Shown: positions 36,522 to 45,333 of the stretch, piece after piece
Layout of the letters: each line of letters opens with the position of its first letter
Numbering within the stretch: the first letter of the stretch is position 1
Assembly: GCA_021203205.1 (NCBI GenBank)
Contig: JAJQBQ010000061.1
Coordinates: 1-64,000, forward strand
DNA: 64,000 bases
Origin: Lachnospiraceae bacterium
GTDB taxonomy: Bacteria > Bacillota > Clostridia > Lachnospirales > Lachnospiraceae
Reading direction: 5' to 3'
The notes under the pieces: model-generated
Databases searched by the model: none
Told to the model about the DNA's origin: nothing
The model's input: only the letters and a program-made list of their open reading frames with translations
Program-made: the position numbers and the translations under genes

Positions 36522-39203
36522 ATGAGAAAAGAGAAAAAAATATCCTTAACAGCAAATAAAAAAGAAATATCCTTTGTTACAGTCAGCATTCCTGGTCGAA
36601 ATCGCCGCAGGGAGCGCCTGCTCATTCTGCCGGCGCTGTCTGTGGCCGCGTTGCTTACCTGCGCCGCCTGCGGCGCGAGGGGCGCGGAAAATGTGCTCAT
36701 GGATTTTTATAATACCCAGACCAGCGGCTACCTGACGGCGGAGCAGCTGGAGCAGGATTCCCTGGAAATGGAAATCAACGACATCATCTCCGTGGATGCC
36801 TACATGACGCCGCTGTCGTATTATGAGAACGGTGTGGCCACATGGGAGCCGTCTTATATCACGTACGATGAGAAACAGACAGACACGGCGATGGCGACGG
36901 CCGGTGACGCGTCCGAAGCGGAAAACGGTTCGTCTAACGATTACAGTGACTCGGCCGGTGATGCGCCCGAAATGGAAATCAGTTCGTATTACGGTTACAG
37001 CGACATGGAGGAAGCTGATGAGATCCTTGGTACAACCACCATGGCCTCCTTCACTCTGGCGATAGATGAGTTCGCGCAGGCGCTGGGGAGCACGTATGTG
37101 GATGCGTGGGAGGATGTAAAGAGCAGCGTTACGGGCACGGATACGGCTGATGAGACAGCCGTAACAGGAACAGGCGCGGCGGAAGAGACAAATGCAGATA
37201 CTGAGGATGAGTCGGGAGACGAAGAGACGGATGCGGCAGCGGATGAACTGGCAGAAACAAGTACAGATGAGACGGGCACAGATGAGAAAGCGGTTTTCTC
37301 CTGCGAAAGCCTGACGCGCGGGATCGGCATCACATCGGCAGACTGCTGGGCGAGTTCTGCGAAGGCGACCGTGCTCAACACGGCGCTTCCCGGCGCATTG
37401 AAAGAATTTACGTTTCTCTCCACGGACACGGTGACCGGCGCGGTCACGCAGGCGGTAAACAGCATTTACGGGGATGAGGATGTGGCAGATCACTACTACC
37501 TGTACTGCCAGAAATATAAAAAATATTACATGCTCCGCTATTACGCGAGCATCCTGAATATCCCCATTAAGGAAGTGAACGTGTACCGCCATATCGAGCA
37601 CGGGCTCATGGCCGAGGACTCCTTTGGATATGAGGAGCGCTACAATTCGGCGGACAGCACGGAGGATTATGAATTCTGGGTGAGCGAGGCGGAACCCATC
37701 GCCACGGCGTACATTACAAAGGACGGATTCGAATTTGACTTCGAGACAGAGCTTTTGTACACGGGATATGGCGCTCCGCAGGAGGTGATCACGGCGGATG
37801 ATGTGCTGGGGAAGGCAGTCAGCGCCCTGAACGCGAAAATTTTGTCCTATTCCGGCGTGACGATCAAGAATATCGAGCTCACCATGGCTCTGACGACGGC
37901 GCAGGATGAGGACGGTAAATACCGCGTGATATATGCGCCTTACTGGGTGCTGGATTACACCTATGTCCTGAACGGCGAGACCTGTCAGGGACAGATGGTG
38001 TGGGACGCCTGTACCGGCGAGCGGGCGGATCTTCAGGATGCGTCGGATTACACGCTGACGGCGGAAGAAGCGGCGGGGGATTCCATTAAGCTAAAGGTGT
38101 CGGACACCCTCACCATCGACGCTTACATTACGCCATCCTCCGACTACGAGGACGGACTCGCAGTGTGGAAGCCCACCGAGGTCGTGTACGAGCAGGATCG
38201 CGAAAAATATACGGAGTATTATGACGAGCAGAATTTTATATTTGCCGGAAACCTCGAAGCGGATGAGACGGTGCTGGGAGTGGACGTCACCATCGCGGAG
38301 TTCACGGAGGTGATGGATGAGTTTGTGCAGGCCCTCGGCGACACCTATGTCAGCGAATGGCAGGCGGCGAAGGCCGGGGGAAAATATACCGTAACCGGAG
38401 GAAAGTTCAGCACGGATAAGGGGATATCTTTTGAGACGCATTATCTGGACCGGCGGATCAATATTGTGACGAGAAACTTCTGGGAGAAAGCTTCGTTCAG
38501 TTACTTTATGCTCGCAGACTATGGAGCGCTTTCGACCGAGGAAAAGGACTTCAGCTTCCTTCCGCTTGAAACCGTGAAAGATGCCGTGATAAAGATGGTG
38601 ACCGCGCTGAACCCGGATGTGTCGTTGCGCTGTGAGGTAATGTGTCAGTCGGAGGGATATTACGAGTTTAAATTTTATTCTGCCATAGAGGGAATACCGG
38701 AGAAAAATGCCCAGGTGCACAGCTCGTACACGGTGAGCCGTCTGACGGAGGACAGTCTGAATTACTGGCTGGCAGGCTGGGCAGCGGAGGACACATACGG
38801 AACGGCGGAAAGCCAGGAGCACACGTTCGCGAGGGTCTTCGTCTCCGCATCGGGATTCTGCTGCGACTTTGACCCGGAATACGAGTATACGCTGTTCCGC
38901 GAGGCCAGAGAGGTGCTCTCCATCAACGACATCCTGCCCAAGGTGATCGCTCAGCTTGCCAACACCCCATATCAGACCACGGTGAAGAACATCAATCTGG
39001 TGATGGCGCTTACCATGGGAGAGGATGAGGAGGGAAACCAGTGCCAGGTTTACGCACCGTACTGGGTGGCAGATTATATTTACGAGTCCGGCGGTGCGAC
39101 CGAGCAGGGACAGATCGCGTGGGATGCCTATGAGGGGATCGACGTATCGACACGGAGCGAGACCTATGAATGTAATGAAACTCCGATTATACTGGGGGAT
39201 TAA
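36522..39203 (+). CDS. Large lipoprotein with two tandem sensor-like domains
   Basis: 893 residues. N-terminus MRKEKKISLTANKK..., hydrophobic stretch and TCAACG as a likely lipobox near residue 47. The mature protein contains two homologous halves (about 65-510 and 515-893). Each half starts with a strand of the type IxVDAYxTPxSxYExGxAxW and ends with the block VxVKNIxLxMALT...YAPYWVxDY...GQxxWDAxxG. A Thr/Glu/Asp-rich insert (about 200-265) is in the first half. Single-domain relatives are encoded at 42759 and 45334, and the same domain appears outside the M56 protein at 39454. Function unknown; probably binds the ligand or peptide handled by the ABC system. Confidence 0.75.
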   Translation: MRKEKKISLTANKKEISFVTVSIPGRNRRRERLLILPALSVAALLTCAACGARGAENVLMDFYNTQTSGYLTAEQLEQDSLEMEINDIISVDAYMTPLSYYENGVATWEPSYITYDEKQTDTAMATAGDASEAENGSSNDYSDSAGDAPEMEISSYYGYSDMEEADEILGTTTMASFTLAIDEFAQALGSTYVDAWEDVKSSVTGTDTADETAVTGTGAAEETNADTEDESGDEETDAAADELAETSTDETGTDEKAVFSCESLTRGIGITSADCWASSAKATVLNTALPGALKEFTFLSTDTVTGAVTQAVNSIYGDEDVADHYYLYCQKYKKYYMLRYYASILNIPIKEVNVYRHIEHGLMAEDSFGYEERYNSADSTEDYEFWVSEAEPIATAYITKDGFEFDFETELLYTGYGAPQEVITADDVLGKAVSALNAKILSYSGVTIKNIELTMALTTAQDEDGKYRVIYAPYWVLDYTYVLNGETCQGQMVWDACTGERADLQDASDYTLTAEEAAGDSIKLKVSDTLTIDAYITPSSDYEDGLAVWKPTEVVYEQDREKYTEYYDEQNFIFAGNLEADETVLGVDVTIAEFTEVMDEFVQALGDTYVSEWQAAKAGGKYTVTGGKFSTDKGISFETHYLDRRINIVTRNFWEKASFSYFMLADYGALSTEEKDFSFLPLETVKDAVIKMVTALNPDVSLRCEVMCQSEGYYEFKFYSAIEGIPEKNAQVHSSYTVSRLTEDSLNYWLAGWAAEDTYGTAESQEHTFARVFVSASGFCCDFDPEYEYTLFREAREVLSINDILPKVIAQLANTPYQTTVKNINLVMALTMGEDEEGNQCQVYAPYWVADYIYESGGATEQGQIAWDAYEGIDVSTRSETYECNETPIILGD

Positions 39204-39229
39204 GGCATAGTAAGAATCCGTGCATTTAG

Positions 39230-39314
39230 GGGAGGTGACTGTTACACAGCCATCCTCTATGAGTTAATAATTTCCTTTACTGAGCAATGAAGAGAAATTA
39301 TAAACTCATAGAGG
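39230..39314. repeat. Inverted-repeat element related to the one at 16959
   Basis: It opens with GGGGAGGTGACTGTTACACAG, shown here in part as GAGGTGACTGTTACACAG, which matches the reverse complement of 17045-17066. A 20-bp arm at 39254-39273 (CCTCTATGAGTTAATAATTT) pairs with 39295-39314 with one mismatch. No T-run follows, so it is a repeat or structure, not a clear terminator. Confidence 0.65.
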
Positions 39315-39371
39315 AACCCTGCGGATAGTTGGCGTACAGATAAAAATTTCGCGTCGAGTTTCAATTCCTTC

Positions 39372-39400
39372 TTGACAAAACGTGTCTAATAAGCTAGTTT
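39372..39400 (+). promoter_or_regulatory. Promoter with candidate BlaI operator, before the M56 gene
   Basis: TTGACA at 39372-39377, 17-base spacer, TAGTTT at 39395-39400. TGTCTAATAAGCTAG overlaps spacer and -10, as in the promoter at 32700. This would place the receptor gene under its own repressor, as in bla/mec systems. Confidence 0.65.
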
Positions 39401-39453
39401 TATGGAGTAAAAGTGTTGAATGACCGCTGCCGGACAGACGAAGGATAGAGCTA

Positions 39454-42219
39454 ATGTTTTCTGTGTTTATTAAAATTGTAAATATGAGTATCACGGCCAG
39501 TTGGCTGATCCTGGCCGTGGTGTTATTAAGGGCGCTGTTTCGAAAGTCCCCGCGCTGGATGATGGTCATCCTGTGGGGGCTGGTCGGATTGCGCCTTATT
39601 TTGCCTGTCTCGGTGGAGAGTGAATACAGCCTGATCCCGTCGGTGGGGCTGGCGGAGGAGAGTGTGGCGGTCGAAAGCGGAGACGGAACCGGGCTTCCCG
39701 AGGGCATTTCCTCTCTGACTTACATATCGGCGGCTGCGACGGAGTCTTTGCAGGGAAGCGAGACGGACGGAGATGGCAAAAAAGTAAAGGATGGGGCCGT
39801 AAATTCTGCGGATGGCAGCGGGATGACCGGAAACGAAGATGAAGCCGGCGAGAATGGAGAAGGGACGACCGGAACGGGCGGCGAAACGAGCGGAAGCGGA
39901 GACGAGACGACCGGGACAGGAGATGAAACGGGTGGAAGTGGAGATGAGACAACCGGAACGGGTGATGAAACGGGTGGAAGTGGAGATGAGACAACCGGAA
40001 CGGGCGATGAAGCGAGCGGAAGCGGAGATGAAGTGACCGGAACGGGCGATGAACTGACCGGGAACGAAAATGGAGCAGGTGAGGAAGGAAACGGAACAAT
40101 CGGAAACGGGGATGACGTGACCGGAAAAGAAGACAGTGCGACTGGAAGTGGGGATGAAACGACCGGAAACACAGACGAAAGCGGAACGAACTTAAAGAGC
40201 GCAGACGGACTGCGGGCTGTCTTGTCCGGAGCATTGGCCGCGGCATCCAACGTTCTTTCTGCCGGATGGAGCGCGATAGTAGATTTTTTGCAGATCCACA
40301 GCGGTATCCTTTCCGTGATCTGGCTGCTTGGCGCGATTGCAGTTCTGTCCTATATGGCGGTAAACTGTATTTTTCTGCGGATGCGCCTGAAAACGGCTGT
40401 GCGTCTGGAAGAGAGTAACTGCCAAAGAGAATCCGGTGTCTCTTCGGCGGATGAACGTTCATCGAGCAGGAGGAATATCCGCAAAAATAAAGGGGATGCT
40501 TCCTCAGTGAGAGCTGGTTCGTTGAATCGGAAGAACGTCTATCAGAGTGAATATATTAATTCACCGTTTCTTCTCGGGCTTCTGCGTCCGCGTATTTATC
40601 TTCCTTTCACATTGAAAGAAGAGGACATGCCGTGCGTGATCGCCCATGAGCAGGCGCACATCGCCAGAGGTGACCACTTCATAAAGGCGGCGGGGTTTGT
40701 GCTGTTAGCCGTGCACTGGTTTAACCCGCTGGTTTGGCTGGCCTATTCCTCCCTGTGCAGAGATATCGAGATGGCCTGCGATGAGCGGGTGGTCCGAAAC
40801 ATGGATGCGGGCGGTATCGCGGATTACGCCGAGGCGCTGCTTCGGTGTGAAATGCCCCGCACGGGGGCGGCACACGCCGTGCTGGCATTTGGACGGGTAT
40901 GTGTGAAAAAGCGGGTGCACCATGTGCTGTATTATAAAAAGCCGGCCTGGCGGGCCGTGGCTATGACAGTCGCCGTATGCCTGGTACTGTCGGCGGGCTT
41001 TCTGATCAATCCGGTTCCGGCGGCAGTTTCTGCTGCGGAGGAGGAGACAGGCGGCAGCGACAGTGAAAATACTTCGATGCAGGCATCAGAGGATAGCAGT
41101 GAAGGCGAAAATAATACCGCAATGCAGACATCCGGGAGCAGTAGCGACAGCGAAAATGCTTCGATGCAGGCATTCGGGGATGGCAGCGACAGCAAAAATG
41201 TTTCGGCACAGACACTAAGTGATGGCAGCGGAAGCATAACTTTAAGTGCATCGGGCTACAGCACTGCTTATCTGGAGGCGGATCTGACGGAGACGGTCTC
41301 TGTCTCCGCCGAGGTGCCGGCAGCCTCTGTATACGAGAGCGACTTTGGCCTGTATCGATATACGCGGAATGTTCCTGATATGGATAATGAACTGGATCCT
41401 GCCGTGATCCGGGCCACAGAGCAGCTGGCTGCGGCGGTGGACCGGGTGATGGGGACGGACTACGAGAAGCAGTTTCTTTCCGGCGAAACCGATGAGATCC
41501 TGACGATCATGGATTTTCTGGTTTCCTGGTCGGGAAAATATCACTGGTTTTATACGACGACCGATTATCCGAAAGGAACATATACCGATCAGCTTTTTAC
41601 ATATTTTCCATTCCAGGCGGCCGGTTATGATGAGACACTGGTGTCAGGGCTGGCGGAAGAAGTGGCGGAGGCATTTTTGGAATTCCTCCCGTATAGTGAT
41701 TATACTTGGGAATGTAATGCAGTCGGCGGCGAACTGTACGAATATATGGAAGAATTTTATGAGAAATATGGGCTGGTCATGCCATATGACGGTGTCGCCA
41801 GTGTCACGGCGGACACGCCGGACGCATACGAAATCGTGCTCAGGCCGGTGCTGGATCAGGGCCTGAATTACCGGACGATTTCCGGCGGAGTAACTTCCTC
41901 CAACAACTGCCTGATTGTTTATCTGAACGCGGATTACGGAATTCAAAGAATATGTGGGGTAAATTATGTTTTGCCGGAGGAAGATTCGTTTGAAACGGTG
42001 AAGATCCTGCCGCTGTCAGATATTTTAGAGAAATTCAGCGAGAATTATTCTTCGAAAAGCCAGGCAACGGTGGTGAAGGCGGAGCTCTGTTATACGGAGT
42101 GGTCCGACAGCGTGCGCGGCGAATACCTGGCGCCATGCTGGGTCATCACTTACGCGGAAGAAAAAGAAACGGCGCTTCAGCAGTGGGTGTACTGCGCGGT
42201 GGATGACGGGAAGTCATGA
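39454..42219 (+). CDS. BlaR1/MecR1-like M56 membrane metalloprotease with lipoprotein-like sensor
   Basis: 921 residues. Two N-terminal transmembrane helices (about 1-50), then a Gly/Ser/Thr/Glu/Asp linker of about 150 residues with 14-residue repeats (GTGDETGGSGDETT), another helix (about 270-312), the M56 catalytic region with HEQAH at 398-402 and the third ligand in EMACDE (Glu439), then a helix (AVAMTVAVCLVLSAGFLI) and a Ser-rich spacer. The C-terminal extracellular part (about 600-921) lacks a penicillin-binding SxxK/transpeptidase signature. It instead resembles the lipoproteins at 36522, 42759 and 45334: a VSVSAEVPAASVYESDFGLY start and a VVKAELCYTEW...YLAPCWVITY end. It should sense a signal outside and inactivate the BlaI-type repressor inside. 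Confidence 0.85.
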   Translation: MFSVFIKIVNMSITASWLILAVVLLRALFRKSPRWMMVILWGLVGLRLILPVSVESEYSLIPSVGLAEESVAVESGDGTGLPEGISSLTYISAAATESLQGSETDGDGKKVKDGAVNSADGSGMTGNEDEAGENGEGTTGTGGETSGSGDETTGTGDETGGSGDETTGTGDETGGSGDETTGTGDEASGSGDEVTGTGDELTGNENGAGEEGNGTIGNGDDVTGKEDSATGSGDETTGNTDESGTNLKSADGLRAVLSGALAAASNVLSAGWSAIVDFLQIHSGILSVIWLLGAIAVLSYMAVNCIFLRMRLKTAVRLEESNCQRESGVSSADERSSSRRNIRKNKGDASSVRAGSLNRKNVYQSEYINSPFLLGLLRPRIYLPFTLKEEDMPCVIAHEQAHIARGDHFIKAAGFVLLAVHWFNPLVWLAYSSLCRDIEMACDERVVRNMDAGGIADYAEALLRCEMPRTGAAHAVLAFGRVCVKKRVHHVLYYKKPAWRAVAMTVAVCLVLSAGFLINPVPAAVSAAEEETGGSDSENTSMQASEDSSEGENNTAMQTSGSSSDSENASMQAFGDGSDSKNVSAQTLSDGSGSITLSASGYSTAYLEADLTETVSVSAEVPAASVYESDFGLYRYTRNVPDMDNELDPAVIRATEQLAAAVDRVMGTDYEKQFLSGETDEILTIMDFLVSWSGKYHWFYTTTDYPKGTYTDQLFTYFPFQAAGYDETLVSGLAEEVAEAFLEFLPYSDYTWECNAVGGELYEYMEEFYEKYGLVMPYDGVASVTADTPDAYEIVLRPVLDQGLNYRTISGGVTSSNNCLIVYLNADYGIQRICGVNYVLPEEDSFETVKILPLSDILEKFSENYSSKSQATVVKAELCYTEWSDSVRGEYLAPCWVITYAEEKETALQQWVYCAVDDGKS

Positions 42220-42246
42220 CATGCGCGTTCCTACGAGCGGTGCAAA

Positions 42247-42305
42247 AACGGGGAAGAAGGAACTATGTGAGCTTGCTCACAATAGTTCCTTCTTCCCCGT
42301 TTTTT
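42247..42305 (+). terminator. Bidirectional terminator after the M56 gene
   Basis: A very long stem (AACGGGGAAGAAGGAACTAT on the left, its complement on the right, with GTGAGC/GCTCAC at the tip) ends in six T residues and is preceded by five A residues. Confidence 0.85.
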
Positions 42306-42416
42306 ATAGCGTGACAGCGCGACATGAGCATGAAGCGAAGCGGAATGCGAATGGACACTGCGGGGAAAAACAAAAGAAGGTTACTATTCACGGAATGAGA
42401 TTTTTCTTTCAGTGAC

Positions 42417-42613
42417 GGAGTCCTGACCCGTGCAGGTTTGCTTGTTGACCAGAAGATTTCTTAGGATTTTTCGACAAATTTTCTGATTGGCCGGAAGCGC
42501 AAACTCGCCCTGCGGGCTCAAACAGTGCGCTTCCGGAAATTTAGGTTGTGGTCGAAAAATCCTGAAATCTTACTATGGTCGCCTGCGCGGAAACCTGTAC
42601 GGGTCAGGGCTCC
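42417..42613. repeat. Nested inverted-repeat element of 197 bp
   Basis: Three tiers of inverted repeats: outer 23-bp arms 42417-42439 and 42591-42613 (21 matches), middle arms AGATTTC..GGATTTTTCGAC at 42453-42475 and 42551-42571, and inner CCGGAAGCGCA at 42491-42501 with 42526-42536 around a GCCC/GGGC core. GTTACTATTCACGG just before it (42380-42393) is also the outer arm of the element at 16959. No coding potential. The gap 42220-42758 otherwise contains a terminator and a promoter. Confidence 0.75.
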
Positions 42614-42688
42614 TGTTCATCGTAAATATAGAATCACTCTGTGAGTAACAAAAGAAGCGATTTTGTACCGTGAGAATGAAAAAAATGC

Positions 42689-42717
42689 TTGACAAAAGAT
42701 ATCTAATGTTTTAGACT
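42689..42717 (+). promoter_or_regulatory. Promoter with candidate BlaI operator, before lipoprotein 2
   Basis: TTGACA at 42689-42694, 17-base spacer, TAGACT at 42712-42717. TCTAATGTTTTAGA (42702-42715) is a palindrome with TCTAA/TTAGA arms and lies at the same offset as in the promoters at 32700 and 39372. Confidence 0.7.
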
Positions 42718-42758
42718 ACAATCGCTCTAATCAATTAACACGGCGGAGGGCCCGATTT

Positions 42759-44036
42759 ATGAAGAATAAAAAAAGAAAACGGACGGAATCAAAGAGGATT
42801 TTGGCAGAAGTGACCGGACTGCTGCTTCTGGCAGGCATCAGCCTTGCAATTACCGCATGCGGCGCTGCGGGAGGACAGGATGAGCTCATTACGAAGGCCG
42901 ACGGAAATGCGAGTGAAAATACGTCATCCGGCGAAGATGGAACCGCAGGTGGGAACAGCGGGGCAGAAGATGAGTCGTATGTTCTGACGGAGGAAGAGAT
43001 GGAGCAGGATCATCTCCTGCTTACACTTTCCGACAAGGTGACGATCGATGCTTATCTGACACCGTATTCTTACTATGCGGACGGCATCGGCATCTGGGAA
43101 CCACACACAACGAGACCGGCAGAAGATTCTGAGGACCAGGGGCTGGACGGATGGTCGGACGAGGATGCCATCCTCGGGGGCACGGTGACCGTGGGTGAAT
43201 TTGTGGAGGCGATGGACACTCTTGCCGAGAGTCTGGGAGAACCCTGGAAGAGCGAGTGGGAGGCAGCGAAAGAGGGGAGCGTCTATACGCATACCTATGG
43301 CACGACGAGTTCTCTGCTTCTGGGAATGAGCACGGTGAGCCTGACGACGAAAAACTGCTGGAATGAGTTCGAGGGGTATCTTATGGGTCTGTCCAGTTAT
43401 TATCCGGACGGGGAAGAGGATCTGGATTTCCTCTCCATGGAGGAACTGACGGAAACCATGACGGAGGCCCTCGAAAAGGTGTACCCGGATCTGGCACCTC
43501 ACTGTGAACTGTTCAGCGTGCAGGAGGACGGCGTAGAGTATTATTACATGCGGTATTATCTGGGGGTGGAGAAGATCCCTGTTCGGCGGGCGGAAGTGCG
43601 GCATTACATCCCGGCCGGGCAGATGGCGGAGGATTCTTACGGCTATAGTGAGAGATATGAAACTGAGAAGTACAGCCTTTCCTGCAGTGAAGGGTGGCCC
43701 ATCGTGACAGTTTATGTGACGGCCGAAGGCATGGATATCTATTTTGAGGCCCCGGACACTTTCACGCTTTATGAGGAGGCAAAAGAGGTGGTGGATGTCA
43801 ATGCGATCCTGCCGAAGATCGTCTCCGCGTTTCAATATACGTCAAAGACGATCCGCGTGCTGGGCATCGAGCTGGTCATGGCGGAAATAGAGACGCAGGA
43901 GGAGGACGGAAAGTACCGCATCGTGTATGCGCCATACTGGGTGGCGAATTATACGGAAGAAGATTCCGCCGGGGAGACCGTGGACAGGCAGCTGGTTTGG
44001 GACGCGTATACGGGGGAGAAAGTGGTAAATTATTAA
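42759..44036 (+). CDS. Lipoprotein of the M56/BlaI system, single domain
   Basis: 425 residues. Signal peptide with a good lipobox, LAITACG (Cys near 34), then an acidic linker and one copy of the domain that is duplicated in the protein at 36522: VTIDAYLTPYSYYADGIGIW at the start and VLGIELVMAE...YAPYWVANY...LVWDAYTGE at the end. It is preceded by its own TTGACA-17-TAGACT promoter with a candidate BlaI site. The function is unknown. It should face the outside and may bind the same ligand as the receptor. Confidence 0.75.
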   Translation: MKNKKRKRTESKRILAEVTGLLLLAGISLAITACGAAGGQDELITKADGNASENTSSGEDGTAGGNSGAEDESYVLTEEEMEQDHLLLTLSDKVTIDAYLTPYSYYADGIGIWEPHTTRPAEDSEDQGLDGWSDEDAILGGTVTVGEFVEAMDTLAESLGEPWKSEWEAAKEGSVYTHTYGTTSSLLLGMSTVSLTTKNCWNEFEGYLMGLSSYYPDGEEDLDFLSMEELTETMTEALEKVYPDLAPHCELFSVQEDGVEYYYMRYYLGVEKIPVRRAEVRHYIPAGQMAEDSYGYSERYETEKYSLSCSEGWPIVTVYVTAEGMDIYFEAPDTFTLYEEAKEVVDVNAILPKIVSAFQYTSKTIRVLGIELVMAEIETQEEDGKYRIVYAPYWVANYTEEDSAGETVDRQLVWDAYTGEKVVNY

Positions 44037-44218
44037 AAGACAGGATATTGTTTTTCGAAAATGGCTATATCCGTGAGCCGGCTTTTTACACCTGAGTCAT
44101 GTCTGGCGGACAAAATCCGACATCGACGCATAAATACATGAGTTTTGCGCATGGTTTTGCATTATGCTATTTTTTGCGCGAAAGTGTTTCTGTATATGGA
44201 AAATGAGAGGAGATTCCC

Positions 44219-45046
44219 ATGAAGACTTTTTTCAGAGCTACCGGAAAGGAACTGTCTTACGGCGTTCGAAGCATCCGCTTCTGGGTCGCGGCCATCGCCC
44301 TGGGGGTGGTGATATTGATGGACGCATACTGGATCGGCAGCGTCCTTTCCGACGTGGATGTCATCAGCATAACAGACCAGATCCTGACAGGAGGTTCTTA
44401 TATGTTCTGGGTGCGGTTTTGCCTGTGTGTCATTCCGTTCGGCTGCTGTTATTATGATGAATACGCAAACCAGGCGTCCAAATACCGGCTGACCCGGGCG
44501 GGCCGCGTGACCTACGGCCTCTCAAAGGTGATGGCCGGCATGCTGCTCACGCTGGGGATCGTGATAGTGGCGAATCTGCTCGCCTGCGGGGTGATGATAG
44601 CCTGCGGCATACCGTTTGTGCTGCCCAGGGAGTACAGTGAGTACACGGGGGAGCTGATTTCCTACAATTATCAGTATTTCTGGCTGCTGGGGCATGACCA
44701 TCCGATCCTGCTTTATATGGTGCAGGTATTGTTTTCCGCGCAGGCCGGGATCTGCTTCTGCTCGCTGACGATCCTGCTGTCCACATTTATCAAAAATAAA
44801 TTTATCCTGCTGGCGATGCCGCTGACGGTGTTTTTCGGGCTGGACAGCTTCTTAAGTATCTGGTTTTATCCGGAGACCGGGCCGGAGTGGCTGGAACTGC
44901 GACTCATGTTCAATGCGCTCACCCGGTATGGCTGGGAGACGGAGCTGCAGGGACTGGGGGTGACCGTGCTGTACACGCTGGTTTTGTCGGCCGTATTTGC
45001 AGCCGTGTTTATACTCAGGCTTCGCAGGGTGACGGAGAAGGAATAG
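44219..45046 (+). CDS. ABC-2-like membrane protein, copy A2
   Basis: 275 residues with about six transmembrane helices. It starts MKTFFRATGKELSYGVRSIR and keeps CVIPFGCCYYDEYANQASK, so it is a clear paralogue of the protein at 34542 along its full length. GAGAGGAG lies close upstream of the ATG. It probably forms a second exporter with B2 (46827), sharing the ATPase at 32874. The 182 bases before it contain no gene. Confidence 0.8.
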   Translation: MKTFFRATGKELSYGVRSIRFWVAAIALGVVILMDAYWIGSVLSDVDVISITDQILTGGSYMFWVRFCLCVIPFGCCYYDEYANQASKYRLTRAGRVTYGLSKVMAGMLLTLGIVIVANLLACGVMIACGIPFVLPREYSEYTGELISYNYQYFWLLGHDHPILLYMVQVLFSAQAGICFCSLTILLSTFIKNKFILLAMPLTVFFGLDSFLSIWFYPETGPEWLELRLMFNALTRYGWETELQGLGVTVLYTLVLSAVFAAVFILRLRRVTEKE

Positions 45047-45200
45047 AATTTTATCATTCGATTTGCAGTATATTTCAATCTCAAAGGGCGACAAATTTAA
45101 ATTGCGCGGAATTTTTTCGATGGCGACTGTGAAGTAATGTTTCGTGAAGCAGCTTATTCTTCTCTGGCGTGTCGTCAGAAAACACATGGTCAAAAAACAG

Positions 45201-45229
45201 TGTAGTCGCTATGGGGTTTGGTACAGCGA
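45201..45229 (+). repeat. Leader hairpin motif, copy 1
   Basis: TGTAGTCGCTATGGGGTTTG followed by GTACAGCGA forms a TCGCT/AGCGA hairpin. The same motif occurs at 46779-46809. This copy lies about 105 bases before the start codon at 45334. Upstream bases 45047-45200 hold nothing else I can support. Confidence 0.6.
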
Positions 45230-45333
45230 GGAGGATGACTGATGAGGCTTTTTCAGAAACAGGTTCATGTTGGTGATCTTATAAAGCAGCGATGCGATAT
45301 ATTGAGAGGTATGAACAAATGGAGGAAATTTGT

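Noticed and set aside
39454..42219. Beta-lactam resistance receptor (true BlaR1/MecR1)
   Set aside because: The extracellular part lacks SxxK, SxN and KTG motifs of the penicillin-binding sensor and no beta-lactamase or mecA-like gene is linked.
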